From Catonia carolina (Eukaryota > Arthropoda > Insecta > Hemiptera > Achilidae): a stretch of DNA of 64,000 bases. Positions 34,309 through 44,592 of this stretch are shown here, piece after piece. Numbering within the stretch: position 1 is the first letter of the stretch; the number at the start of each line of letters is the position of its first letter. Below the pieces are notes generated by a model. That model ran no database searches, was not told where the DNA came from, and saw only the letters and a program-made list of their open reading frames with translations. Both the position numbers and the translations under genes were made by a program. The stretch spans positions 46,738,391 to 46,802,390 of the forward strand of contig JAQMRL010000007.1 in NCBI GenBank assembly GCA_035578175.1, in the 5' to 3' direction.

Positions 34309-34878
34309 CAGGGTTATTATAAATGATGGACCCAATTTAATAAATTCATATTTATTTAAGTAAAAATGAAAAATGAACAATTCACATACCAATGGAAAGA
34401 GGAAGTTTCAAAGTTTTTTTTTACACATTCTTAACCTGTACATGCGCGCAAGTGAGCGGCTGTAGTTGCAGAAACCCTTCCTCAGCGCTGGATCGGACGG
34501 ATAGGAAATCAAGACCTGGCTCTAAACTTCTGGCCACCGAGATCTCCTGATCTCACCCCATGTGACTATTTCTTATGGGATTACGTTAAGGAAAGAGTTT
34601 TCATCCCGCCTCTACCAACAACTCTGGCCGACCTGCAGACCGTATCACTGCTGCGGTGCACTCAGTAACGGAAGATACGCTTGCACGTGTGTGGGACGAG
34701 TTTGGATATCGTTTAGATGTTTGCCGTGCTGCACAAGGAGGACACATCGAACATTTGTAAATGTGTAAAAAAAACTTTGAAACTTCCTCTTTTCATTGGT
34801 ATGTGAATTGTTCATTTTGCATTTATACTAAAATAAATATTAATTATTAAATTGGGTCCATCATTTATAATAACCCTG
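34309..34878 (+). mobile_element. Internally deleted mariner-type element, copy 1
   Basis: Inverted ends CAGGGTTATTATAAATGATG extend for over 100 bp (through GAAAGAGGAAGTTTCAAAG). The interior keeps only the C-terminal third of a transposase. Length is 570 bp against about 1.3 kb for a typical mariner. The flanking dinucleotides are CA and TA, so the expected TA duplication is worn on the left. A second copy with the same internal deletion is at 49108-49676. Confidence 0.88.
34438..34759 (+). pseudogene. Mariner-type transposase C-terminal remnant
   Basis: Reads WIGRIGNQDLALNFWPPRSP, then DLTPCDYFLWDYVKERVFIP, and after a one-base deletion near 34637 continues TAAVHSVTEDTLARVWDEFG, YRLDVCRAAQGGHIEHL and stop. 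The SPDLTP.DYFLW block carries the last acidic catalytic residue of the IS630/Tc1/mariner DDE/D fold. The HTH region and the first two catalytic aspartates are deleted, so no activity is possible. Confidence 0.85.
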
Positions 34879-35232
34879 TATAACATGTTAATGTAATCCT
34901 GTAACAACAATAAAACAAGCTTTAATTTGATATATCGTAATTGTTTTTATATACAACGGTTCAAAAGATATTGCTGTTTAAAGATAGGTGTTTTCTTTCG
35001 TGAATCGGACTATAGTGTTTACGGCATGGTACAGTCTCCTCTTCTACAAGATACACAAACTTTTACAGAGGTACCACCCGAAGCTGCCCTGATGAAGTAG
35101 CTAGCAAACGAGCGACATGCCATGAAAATCTAATTAAATTCAGTTATATTTCAGCCACCAGTCCTACCTAAGTAAAGAAGTTAAAAGAAAATGTATTGAT
35201 AAGTGGTGACTATAGGCGTTCTCGTTATTCTT
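34879..35232. other. Unassigned DNA
   Basis: Part of this stretch mirrors the sequence left of the mariner copy. GATTCACGAAAGAAAACATC.GTCTTTAAACAGCAATATC at 34071 recurs inverted at 34970-35007, so the mariner copy sits inside a larger inverted repeat of about 940 bp. No gene. Confidence 0.5.
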
Positions 35233-35379
35233 CTTTATTTTTTTGTTTTACGTCAGACTGTTTTGCAATTTCTGCTAATGCAGACGGTGGAGAATGATGA
35301 TATATGAAAGTGAGTGATGAAAAAATGCCAGACCTGACCGGTAGTCGAACCCGGTACCTCAGCGTAGAAGCCAGTTACC
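35233..35379 (-). mobile_element. tRNA-derived SINE (head type A)
   Basis: On the minus strand the B-box region is GGTACCGGGTTCGACTACCG, then GGTCTGGCATTTTTTCATCA, the linker, the shared tail and an A-rich end. The first bases of the head are missing. Confidence 0.82.
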
Positions 35380-35691
35380 CTAAACTGTAACGAATACAAT
35401 GTCGATTACACTGACACATGCAAATTAATACGTTACACTTATCATACACCGATCACTGCGGGGGTGAAATTTTAGCGATATCGTAGACGATTTAACGAAA
35501 CGGGTTACCGGTTTACGCAAGGCATTTTCCTTTCCAGTAATATTTCCAAGTCATACACATAATCCAATCGATGAAATAGGAATGGCGGATAAATGAACGA
35601 ACCTAACGGAAAACCGGTACAAAAGTTTACAATTATTTTTGTATCGAAATTATGTACCCTTTATTTTCTAATTTAATGATTTATTCCAAAA

Positions 35692-36560
35692 AAACTGGTG
35701 TGAAACACTCACACAACTTTTTCTTGCCAATGCAAATAATTAACAATAAAACTAACATTATTAATAAAACATTAGAAATAAACAAAATACTAACTTTAAT
35801 AACATAACCTAATTTTAATCATGAGTGAAAGATGCAAAATGAAAAACGACCTCAGTTTGGCTTAAAAATACGGAAAATCACTCTTCCACACTAAACTACT
35901 CTCTGTAGAAAAAAATGCTTTAACTAAAAGTTGTAGATCTTTTAATTTTCTATAAATTTGATTATAAACACTTTTGTCATAAAATGAATACTAAGGCCGA
36001 AATCTTTAAAAAATCGATTTTTCACACGTTTTCGTGAGAAAAAATCAGAAAATCGCTAATTACTGCTAAACTATACGTTATACAAAAAAATGTTTGAAAT
36101 AAAAGTTGTAAAATTTTAAATTCTCTACAACTTTAATTATATAAATTTTTGCGCTAACTTGCATATTAAAGCCGTAATCTTAAAAAAACTATTTTTTTAC
36201 GTGAAAACAGCCTCTCCCAGAATTTCAGAGAACATGGCGCCTACCAGTTTTTGAGAAAATTGCTAAAAAGTGAAAAATTATACGAATAAACTACTACTTT
36301 CGGTTGACTGATTTTAATGAAAATGTTCGCGTCGGGTCCGGTAGTGGTATGTAACTTAAGTTTCAAGTTTCAAGTTCGTACAATGTTCCGTTCTTGAGAT
36401 ATTTTGTATACACACACACACACAGACCAATCGCTAAAAACATGTTTTTTGGGTTCAGGGGGTCTGAAAACGTGTAGATCCGGTGAAAACTCGATTTCGA
36501 AAAATTGACATGAAAAACAATACTTTCCTTCCTATATTCATATAGGCAAGAGAAAGTAAA
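35692..36560 (-). mobile_element. HINE-like element with small internal deletion
   Basis: Right-end stem-loop and left-end subterminal repeat are intact. The piece that normally reads CTATCTTGTAGAGCATAAAA is missing between GGCGCCTACC and AGTTTTTGAG, a deletion of about 75 bp. The microsatellite is (AC)7-like. Confidence 0.9.
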
Positions 36561-36602
36561 TAATACTCTTTGATTAAATTTTAGCTCGATCGTTTAACCA
36601 CG

Positions 36603-36630
36603 AGTGTGTGAGTGTTTCACACCACATTTT
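36603..36630 (+). repeat. Solo HINE terminal stem-loop
   Basis: GTGTGAGTGTTTCACAC followed by CACATTTT lies 43 bp beyond the left end of the preceding HINE copy and in the opposite orientation, with no subterminal repeat or body next to it. It may be the last trace of a second copy or a capture of the right end. Confidence 0.65.
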
Positions 36631-36861
36631 ATTTAATAAATAGTAATATGTACTAATTCACTGAAAACTGTTTAATGAATCAGTCGATAATGAATAGACG
36701 ATACAAATGATCAGCTTTAAGGTTGGTAAGAGAAATATTTATTCGTATTTAGGCCTGCTGCAGACTATCAAACAAATAACAAAGGTCGTACCAACTACTA
36801 ACACGAGTAGTGCCAGAACAAAATAACTTTTATGAAGTTATGTTCTGTTCCGATGTTCGCA

Positions 36862-37348
36862 GTTTTCATTGATTTAATTGTCGACGACGATTAAATTCGT
36901 AGAATTTAACAAAAAAATAACTTTGTTTACGGGCGACTACTCAGTTATAAATTATGTTTTTTGAGATTAGTTTTTTTTGTTTATTTCTAGTGTGAGTGTT
37001 TCACACCAGATTTAGTCGGTCATACTCGATCTTCTAGTCGGACTCGAGGGGGAAACATGGAATATCCTACACAGTGGCGTAAATAAGGCGGGGATCTAGG
37101 ATGTCCAGACTAGATGTTTTCTTTGATGTTTTTTCATCTAGACGTTTTCATTGATTTAATTTGTCGACGATGATTAAATTCGTTGAATTCAACAAAAAAA
37201 TTACTTTATTTACGGGCGACTACTCAGTTATAAATAATAATTATAATTATAGTCGGTCATACTCGATGTTTTAGTCGGACTCGAGGCGGAAACATGGAAT
37301 ATCCTACATAGTGGCGTAAATAAAGCGGGGATCTAGGATATCCAGACA
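36862..37348 (+). repeat. Tandem duplication of about 200 bp; copy 1 split by a mini-HINE
   Basis: Copy 1 is 36862-36954 plus 37013-37107; copy 2 is 37145-37348. They share GTTTTCATTGATTTAATT, TCGACGA.GATTAAATTCGT, TTTACGGGCGACTACTCAG, AGTCGGTCATACTCGAT, AACATGGAATATCCTACA and GGGGATCTAGGAT. Copy 1 carries 58 bp of HINE sequence exactly at the point where copy 2 reads TAATTATAATTAT. No coding. Confidence 0.88.
36955..37012 (+). mobile_element. Mini-HINE (58 bp) ending in the terminal stem-loop
   Basis: Reads GTTTTTTGAGATTAG, TTTTTTGTTTATTTCTAG, then directly GTGTGAGTGTTTCACACCAG. In complete copies about 75 bp including GGCAAGAGAAAG separate these two parts, so this is an internally deleted right end. 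It is present only in copy 1 of the surrounding tandem duplication. Confidence 0.8.
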
Positions 37349-37371
37349 ACCCCCGAAATGTAAAAACAAGA

Positions 37372-38300
37372 AAAAATCTGGTGTGAAACACTTACACGAC
37401 TTTCTCTTCCCAAAGCTAATAATTAACAATATAACCTAACATTAGTAATAAAACATCGAAAATAAACAAAATCCTAACCACAAAAAACATAACCTTATTT
37501 TAATCATGAGTGAAAGCCGCAAAATGAAAATCAACCTCAGTTGGGCTTAAAAATACGGGAAATCACTCTCTCACGCTAAACTAGGCTCTGTAGAGAAAAA
37601 TGATCTCAATAAAAGTTCTAGATCTTATAATTTCCTATAAATTTGATTATGTACACTTTTGTCGTAAAATGCATTCTAAGGCTAACATCTTTAAAAAAAC
37701 AATCGATTTTTTTACACGTTTTCGTGAGAAAAAAACAAAAAATCGCTAATTACCCCTAAACTAAGCGTTATACAAAAAAATGTTTAAAATAAAAGTTGTA
37801 GGATTTTAAATTTTCTACATCTTTTATTATATACGTTTTGCGCTAAAATGCATATTAAGTCGCAATCTTAAAAAAACAATTTTTTGCGAGAAATCAACCT
37901 CTCCAAGAATTTTAGCAGACATAGCGCCTATCCTATCTTTTAGATCATAAAAAATATAGTAAATAAGGCGATTTTTAAAAAAATCGTAGGAGCTGTTTTT
38001 GAGAAAATCTTAAAAAAGTTAAAAATGACACGAATAAACTACTACTTCCGGTTGACCAATTTTAATGAAAATGTTCGTGTCGGGTCCTCTATAAGTATCA
38101 AATTTAAGTTTCTAGTTTCAAGTTCGTACGATGTTCCGTTCTTGAGATATTCTGTTCACACACACAGACCAATCGCTAAAAATATTTTTTTGGGTTCAGG
38201 GGGTCTGAAACGTGTAGATCGGGCGAAAACTCGATTTCGAAAAATCGACATGAAAGCAATACTTTTTTCCTACATATTCATATACGCAAGAGAAAGTAAA
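37372..38300 (-). mobile_element. HINE-like element, full length
   Basis: Stem-loop with one change (GTGTGAAACACTTACAC), right subterminal repeat CTTTCTCTTCCC, both modules, a very short microsatellite (CACACACACAG) and left end ACGCAAGAGAAAGTAAAC. Confidence 0.9.
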
Positions 38301-38847
38301 CATTATTATAAAGATTCGTAAATTTTTCTTTTTCGGACGACACAGCCTTAGTTTTCGTAGGTGACATTTGAAAGGGGTATATGAAACGTGAACATAGAGT
38401 GATCATTAAGTTTCTGCCTGGCTCAGAGACAATATTCTGACATTGAATGTTAAAAAATCTGGTGTGAAACACTCACACAACTTTCTCTTGCCAATGCAAA
38501 TAATTAAGAATATAACCTAACATTAGTAATAAAACATTCAAAATAAACAAAAACACTAACCCCAATAAACATAACCTAATTTTAATCATGAGTGAAAGAC
38601 GCAAAATAAAAATCAACTTCAGTTTGGCTTAAAAATACGAAAAATCACTCTTTCACGCTAAAATAGGCTCTGTAGAGAAATATGCTTAAAATAAAAGTTG
38701 TAGATTGAAACATTTTTTTGTATAACGCTTAGTTTAGCGGTAATTAGCGATTTTCTGTTTTTTCTCATGAAAACGTGTAAAAAATCGATTTCTTTAAGAT
38801 TTCAGCCTTAATATGTATTTTACGACAAAAGTGTACATCAAATTTAT

Positions 38848-39706
38848 CTTCTTCTTCTGTTGGTGCCTATCCTCTGTGGATGTTGGCAATCATATTAGTC
38901 CACATGACTTTATTTACAGCTGCTCTGAATAATTGTATGCTCGTCATTCCTGTCCATTGCCTGATGTTCTTCAGCCACGACGTCCGCCGACGGCCTTGAG
39001 ATCGACTACCTTCAATCTTGCTTTGCAATATAAGTTGAATTAGCTGATATTTTCTGTTTCTCAACACATGCCCTAAATAAGCCATCTTCCTGGCTTTTAT
39101 ATTTGGCAGGATTTCCATGGCTTTTTGCATACGTTGCAAGACGGTGTTGTTTGTGACATGGTAGGTGTACGATATCCTGAGCATTCGGCGGTAGCACCAC
39201 AGTTCGAAGGCCTCGAGTCGTCTAGATGTTGCATCGGTTAGAGTCCAAGCTTCCACTCCGTACAGAAGAGTCGAAAACACATAGCATCTCAGAAATCGTG
39301 ATCTTATACCAATGTTAAGGTGCATATTACACAAAATTTTCCGGAGACGATTGAATACTGCTCTTGCCTTCTCTACGCGGCACCTAATTTCCTGCGAGTG
39401 GTCCCATTCCTTGTTTAAATTACATCCAAGATAGGCAACTTTGTTTACTATTTCAAGCGTCTCATCATTTGATGTAAATCGATGCTGTATTCCATCATTT
39501 TTGCTTACTATTAGTATTTTGGTTTTCTTGCTGTTAAACTTCATGCCGTATCGTCGACAGGTTTCCTCTACACGATTTATTAATGCTTGCAACCCCTCTG
39601 CACTATCCGCTATCAAAACCGTATCATCCGCATACCGTAAATTGTTGATGGTTTGGCCATTAATTTGTATGCCTTCTTCCATTTCGTCGATAGCTTCTCT
39701 GAACAG
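38848..39706 (-). mobile_element. 5'-truncated RTE-type LINE nested in fold-back HINE
   Basis: An 859-bp insertion bounded by the target duplication CAAATTTAT (38839-38847 and 39707-39715), which is single in other HINE copies. On the minus strand the coding sequence runs to within about 20 bp of the 3' end, which is GCACCAACAGAAGAAGAAG. A very short 3' UTR with a simple AAG-type tail fits RTE elements. The 5' part (endonuclease and most of the RT fingers) is missing through truncation at insertion. Confidence 0.93.
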
Positions 39707-39709
39707 CAA
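38867..39709 (-). pseudogene. RTE-clade reverse transcriptase, C-terminal 280 residues
   Basis: The longest ORF of the window. It contains LRYADDTVLIADS (RT catalytic YADD box, residues about 24-36), YGMKFNSKKTKILIVSK (RT motif D), VAYLGCNLNKEWDHSQEI, YGVEAWTLTDATSRRLEAFE, LWCYRRMLRISY, ARKMAYLGHVLRN, and SKIEGSRSQGRRRTSWLKNI at the C-terminus. This order and the FELWCYRR / KIEG...GRRR..W blocks match RTE/BovB-type LINEs. The first two residues come from flanking DNA, and the N-terminal endonuclease and RT motifs 0-4 are absent. It is open but lacks its own start and promoter, so it is a relic despite the intact frame. The intact frame suggests recent insertion. Confidence 0.93.
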
Positions 39710-39979
39710 ATTTATAGGAAATTAAAAGATCTACAACTTTTATTTAGAGAATTTTTCTACAGAGCCTAGTTTAGCGTGAAAGAGTGATTTTCCGCATTTT
39801 TAAGCCAAACTGAGGTTGATTTTAATTTTGCATCATTCACTCATGATTAAAATTAGGTTATGTTTTTTGAATTTAGTTTTTTTGTTTATTTCAAATATTT
39901 TATTAGTAATTTGAGGTTATACTGTTAATTATTTGCATTGGCAAAAGAAAGTTGTGTGAGTGTTTCACACCAGATTTTT

Positions 39980-40556
39980 TAAGCAATTTGAGGAAATAAA
40001 GTTCATCCTATGTCAAAACCGATAACCCCGAACAAAAGTTTTATCAACGCCACTGATCCTATATACAAATTTCTTCAATTTTTCGTAAATTTCTTACAGA
40101 AATCACAATTGAAATTACGTTATGGCTATTAAATCGGGTAAAATTTTTGTTCTGCCATCACACGTTCAACAAATAATATCCAACCGATCGATCAATTCGT
40201 TCGACTCGAATCATAAATTTTTATAACCACACGCTTTTCAACAACGGAAAGGTTTTGATCGATTGTACAATGGAATGTGTTGAATGCAAATGGTTTGCAG
40301 TATTTTTACATTGCATGTTAATTTCTAACCAGCAACCATTCGCTTCAACTGGCACTCGAAGCCATCCAAGGTCGAATAAATAAAAATTTATTGTCACATT
40401 AATAATAATTAATAATTCAGCGAAATGTTTATAAATAGATCGCGTTTTCATTCATTAAAAGTCACACAAGTGAAACGAGGGGACGTTCGCGATTCCACGC
40501 CTAATAATAATATACAGGTTTAATACAGGTAGCCCTACATATTAAAAAATTTATTT
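39980..40556. other. Unassigned DNA
   Basis: No supported gene. A 76-codon ORF at 40221-40451 (minus) has no recognisable domain. Confidence 0.4.
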
Positions 40557-41677
40557 TTTACTTTCTCTTGCCCTATATGAATATAAAATATAGGGAAGGA
40601 AAGTTTAGTAGTACTGTTTTCATGTCAATTTTTCGGATTCGAGTTTTCACCGGATATACACGTTTTCGGGCCTCCTGAACCCAAAAACATGTTTTTAGCG
40701 ATTGGTCTGAGTGTGTGTGTGTGTGTGTGCGCGCGCGCGAACAATTTTTTTTTTACGTCTGACTGTTTTGCAATTTCTGCTAATCCGGATGATATATGAA
40801 AATGAGCGATGAAAAAATGCCAGACCTGACCGGGCATCGAACCCAGGACCCCGGCGTAGAAGCCTGTTGCGCTAACCACTACGCCAACGGGGTGCCATGT
40901 GTGTAAACAAAATAACCCAAGAACGGAACATCGTACGAAGTTGAAACTTGGAACTTAAGTTCGACACTACTTAAGGACCCGACACGAACATTTTCATCAA
41001 AATCGATAAATCGGAAATCGTAGTTTATTCGTGCAATTTTTCACTTCTTTTGCGATTTTCTCAAAAACGGTTCCTACAATTTTTTTTAAAAAATCGCCTC
41101 TTTTACTACATTTTTTAAGTTCTACATGATAGAATAAGTGTCATGTCTGCTCAAATTCTTGGGGGAATGTGCTGTCGTAGAAAAAAATGTTTTTTAAAGA
41201 TTGCGCCCTTAATATGCATTTTAGTGCAAAAGTGTACATACTCAAAGTTGTAGAACATTTAAAAACCTACAACTTTTATTTCAAACACTTTTTGTAAAAC
41301 TTCAATTTAGCAACGATTAGTGATTTTCTGTTGTTTTTATTCATCAAAATTGGCAAAAAAGAGATTTCGGCTTTAAGATTGCGGCCTTAGTATGTATTTT
41401 ACGACAAAATGGTATATAATCAAAGTTATAGGAAATTAGAAACCAACAACTTTAATTTCTAACAATATTACATAGTACAACGCTTAGTTAAGCGGCAAAT
41501 ACTGATTTTCCGTATTTTGTGGTTCTACAGAGGTTGATTTTCATTATGCCTCATTTACTCATGATTAAAATTAGGTAATATTTTTCACTTTAAATTGTTT
41601 ACTCATGATTAAACATAGATTGTTCATTATTTACATTGGAAAAAGAAAGTCGAGTAAGTGTTTATACCAGATTTTTT
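40557..41677 (+). mobile_element. HINE-like element, full length, with nested SINE
   Basis: Left end ACTTTCTCTTGCCCTATATG, microsatellite (TG)n then (CG)n at 40712-40740, both modules, right end with a damaged stem-loop (GTAAGTGTTTATACC). A SINE at 40745-40893 is inserted immediately after the microsatellite. The damaged subterminal repeat (GGAAAAAGAAAG) suggests an older copy. Confidence 0.9.
40745..40893 (-). mobile_element. tRNA-derived SINE (head type A), complete head
   Basis: On the minus strand it begins GGCACCCCGTTGGCGTAGTG, with an A-box-like TGGCGTAGTGGTTAGCG, then CGGGGTCCTGGGTTCGATGC (B box), GGTCAGGTCTGGCATTTTTT and the shared tail, which lacks the usual CACCGTC part. It is the most complete type A head in the window. 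An ATG-started frame through it is chance. Confidence 0.87.
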
Positions 41678-41839
41678 AATTTCTATTAACAACTAAATAT
41701 ATTCAATAAAAAAACCATACACTATCATCGTACATAGGAACTTATCGTTTAAATTTTAATAGACACTTCTACAATTTAGCATTTTATTTTACCTTTAATT
41801 TTACACGGATTACATTTGAAGAGCATCAATGTAAGATAA

Positions 41840-42112
41840 TTTAACAAAATTACTGTTCACAATAGAAGTGCATGTTTTGTTAAGAAACGATTTACGTGCC
41901 GATCGACATTCTCTAAATCAAGTAGTTTTAATTTAAGTGTTACGTTGTAAACTTGAACGTAATTGTGGTGAACTTTGAGATAGTATAACTTCAGCGGTAT
42001 AGTTGTGGCGAGTTCTATAACCATGGTTGTGCTTACTTTTTGTGAATGACACTTTCCATACTGATAAAGAGGTGGTAAGGGGAGAATATTGTATCCAACA
42101 AACAAGCTTTTT
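41840..42112 (-). pseudogene. Possible LINE 3'-terminal coding fragment
   Basis: In one frame KHNHGYRTRHNYTAEVILS, in another VYNVTLKLKLLDLENVDRHV and NRFLTKHAL. This matches the tail motif found at the end of some LINE ORF2 proteins (H.Y.TR......L......G...YN.LP..I......F...L..FL..HA.Y). Short and frameshifted; tentative. Confidence 0.35.
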
Positions 42113-42230
42113 CATGAATAATTGTTATACCGTTGGCATTTTCGCTATTTGATGAATTGCACATAGATAACCACTGAACACTAAAGCCCATCACTCAATC
42201 GGATATACAACGTAGAGAAAATACACCGAA

Positions 42231-43212
42231 TTTTTACTTTCTCTTACCTATATGAAAATATAGGAAGGAAAGTATTGTTTTCTTGTCGATTTTTCGAAAT
42301 CGACTTTTCACCGGATCTACACGTTTTCTGATCCCCTGAACCCAAAAAACATGTTTCTAGCGATTGGTCTGTGTGTGTGTGTGTGTGTATGGGTGCGCGC
42401 GCGCGCGCGTGTATGTGTGTGTGTGTGTGTGTGTGAACAGAATATCTCAAGAACGGAACATCGTACGAACTTGAAACTTGAAATTTAAGTTACATACCAC
42501 TACCGGACCCGACACGACATTTTCATCAAAATCGGTCAACCGGAAGTAGTAGTTTATTCGTATAGTTTTTCACTTTTTTGCGATGTTCTCAAAAACTGGT
42601 TCTACGATTTTTTTTAAAATCGCCTGGTTTACTCATTGTTTTATGCTGTAAAAGATAGGGTAGGCGCCATGTTTCCTGAAATTCTCGGTGTTTTCACGTT
42701 AAAAAAAATTGTTTTTTTAAGATTGTGGCGTTAATATGCATTTTAGCGCAAAAATTTATACAATAAAAAATGTAAAGAATTTAAATCCTACAACTTTTAT
42801 TTCCAACATTTTTTTGTATAACGCTTACTTTAGTGGTAATTGGCAATTTTCTATTTTTTTCTCACGAGAACGTGTGAAAAATCGATTTTTTTTTAGTTTT
42901 CGGCCTTAATGCATTTTAAGACAAAAGTGTATACAATCAAATTTATAGAATATTAAAAGATCTACAACTTTTATTTAGTGCCTTTTTCCCTACAGAGCCT
43001 AGCTTAGCGAGAATGAGTGATTTTCCGTATTTTTAAGCCAAACTGATGTTGATTTTCATTTTGCGTCTTTCATATATGATTAAAATTAGGTTATGTTTAT
43101 TGAGGTTAGTTTTTTGTTTATTTCTAATGTTTTATTAATAATGTTAGGTTTATTGTTAATTATTTGCATTGGCAAGAGAAAGTTGTGTGAGTGTTTCACA
43201 CCAGATTTTTTA
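42231..43212 (+). mobile_element. HINE-like element, full length, well preserved
   Basis: Left end ACTTTCTCTTACC, hairpin CTATATGAAAATATAGG, long microsatellite (TG)n-(CG)n-(TG)n at 42371-42433, modules 1 and 2 about 176 bp apart (AAGATTGTGGCGTTAATATG near 42719; TTTTCGGCCTTAATGC near 42897), right end GGCAAGAGAAAG and a perfect terminal stem-loop. It forms a head-to-head pair with the reversed copy at 43626. Confidence 0.93.
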
Positions 43213-43625
43213 GACGTGGCGAGATACAGAGTCGTCTGCTTACAGTGTGAATTTATAGTGAACCTGTGTCATGTGTGACTTAGTAAAATAACTGTACGAA
43301 CACGAGTTGTGTTTTTTGGTACATGATCGCCCCTGACAGGATCTTTGATTGCCGACAGGGTAACTGAATACCAAATAAAATTTAATCGGATGTGATCGAA
43401 TACCTACTTGCCATAGACAGCGATAACCGAGAGATTCGAATAGGAGAACAGGTGTGCAGAGGCGTTGCCTACCAAACGGACCCCCTCGCTTTTGCCGCTA
43501 GTCTATCGTTCAATTGCCGCAGCCCACACTGGTCACACCTACAAAGTACGTTCGTACAACTCTCTTTTACAGCCTATACACATACATAGTACTATATGCT
43601 GCCCTGAAATCAGCAAAAAATTACT
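43213..43625. other. Spacer between two oppositely oriented HINE copies
   Basis: 413 bp of unique sequence with no recognised gene. The 65-codon plus-strand ORF at 43392-43589 is relatively GC-rich but shows no domain or splice context. Confidence 0.4.
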
Positions 43626-44420
43626 AAAAAATCTGGTGTGAAACACTCACAGAACTTTCTTATCCCAATGCAAATAATGACCAATATAACCTAACATTAG
43701 TAATAAAACATTAGAAATAAACAACAAAACTAACCTCAAAAAACATAACCAATCATGAGTGAATGATGCAAAATGAAAACCAACCTTAGTTTGGCTTCAT
43801 AATACGAAAAATCTTTTTTGCCGCTAAAATAGGTTTTGTAGAGAAAAATTCTTGAAACAAAAGTTGTAAATCTTTTAATTTCTTATAAATGTTATTATAT
43901 GTATTTTTGGCGTTAAATGGATACTACGGCCGAAATCTTAAAAAATCGATTTTTTACAGATTTTCATGAAAAAAAAAACAGAAAATCACTAAGTACCGCT
44001 AAACTAAATGTTATACAAAAAGTATTTTCAATAAAAGTTGAAGGTTATTAAATTCTCTACAACTTTTATATGTATTTTTGCGCTAAAATACATATTAAAG
44101 CCGCAATCTTAAAAAAACAGTTTTATTACGAGAAAACAGCCTTCCCAAGAATTTCAGCAGACATGGCGCCTACCCTATCTTGTAGAGCATAAAAAATGGA
44201 GTAAATGAGGTGATTTAAAAAAAACGTAGGAGCCGTTTTTGAGAAAATCGCAAATAAGTAAAAAACGACACGAATAAACTACTACTTCCGGTAGACCGAT
44301 TTTGATAAGAATGTTCGTGTCGGGTCCGGTAGTAGTATCTAACTTAAGTTTCAAGTTTCAAGTTCGTACGATGTTCCGTTCTTGAGATATTCTGTTCACA
44401 CACACACGCACGCACGCACG

Positions 44421-44460
<40 letters not shown>

Positions 44461-44592
44461 CAATCGCTTAAAACACTTTTTTTGGATTCAGGGGGTCTGA
44501 AAACGTGTAGATCCGGTGAAAAATCAATTTTGAAAAATCGACATGAAAACAATACACTCCTTCCTATATATCACTATAGGGAAGAAAAAAAA
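43626..44592 (-). mobile_element. HINE-like element, full length
   Basis: Stem-loop GTGTGAAACACTCACAG, both modules, a long microsatellite with (CACG)n and (CA)n at 44396-44458, and a slightly decayed left end (TATAGGGAAGAAAAAAAAAG). It is inverted relative to the preceding copy. Confidence 0.9.

Larger units (their letters stand above)
34065..35014. repeat. Large inverted repeat enclosing mariner copy 1
   Basis: Left arm from 34065 reads GTCTGATTCACGAAAGAAAA, then AAACAGCAATATCTTTTGAAC, ATATATCAAATTAAAGCTTG-like text and the words for repeated TTATTGTTG. The right arm (34900-35014) is its reverse complement (AACAAGCTTTAATTTGATAT, GTTCAAAAGATATTGCTGTTTA, TTTTCTTTCGTGAATC, ATAGT). The mariner inverted ends lie inside. 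This suggests either a larger TIR element into which the mariner inserted, or terminal inverted repeats of about 110 bp of another non-autonomous transposon. Confidence 0.7.
38453..39979. mobile_element. Fold-back HINE with two right ends, hosting an RTE insertion
   Basis: The left part (38453 to about 38708) is a reversed HINE right end beginning CTGGTGTGAAACACTCACAC. The right part (about 38709-38847 and 39707-39979) is a forward HINE from module 1 to its own right end GTGTGAGTGTTTCACACCAG. There is therefore no left end or microsatellite, and both termini are right ends. A 5'-truncated RTE sits between its target duplications inside the forward part. Confidence 0.88.

Noticed and set aside
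39441..39725. 94-codon plus-strand ORF
   Set aside because: Antisense shadow of the RTE reverse transcriptase.
42244..42450. ORF of His-Thr repeats (and similar ORFs at 44358-44552 and 54765-54995)
   Set aside because: These are translations of the (TG)n/(CG)n microsatellite inside HINE elements, not proteins.
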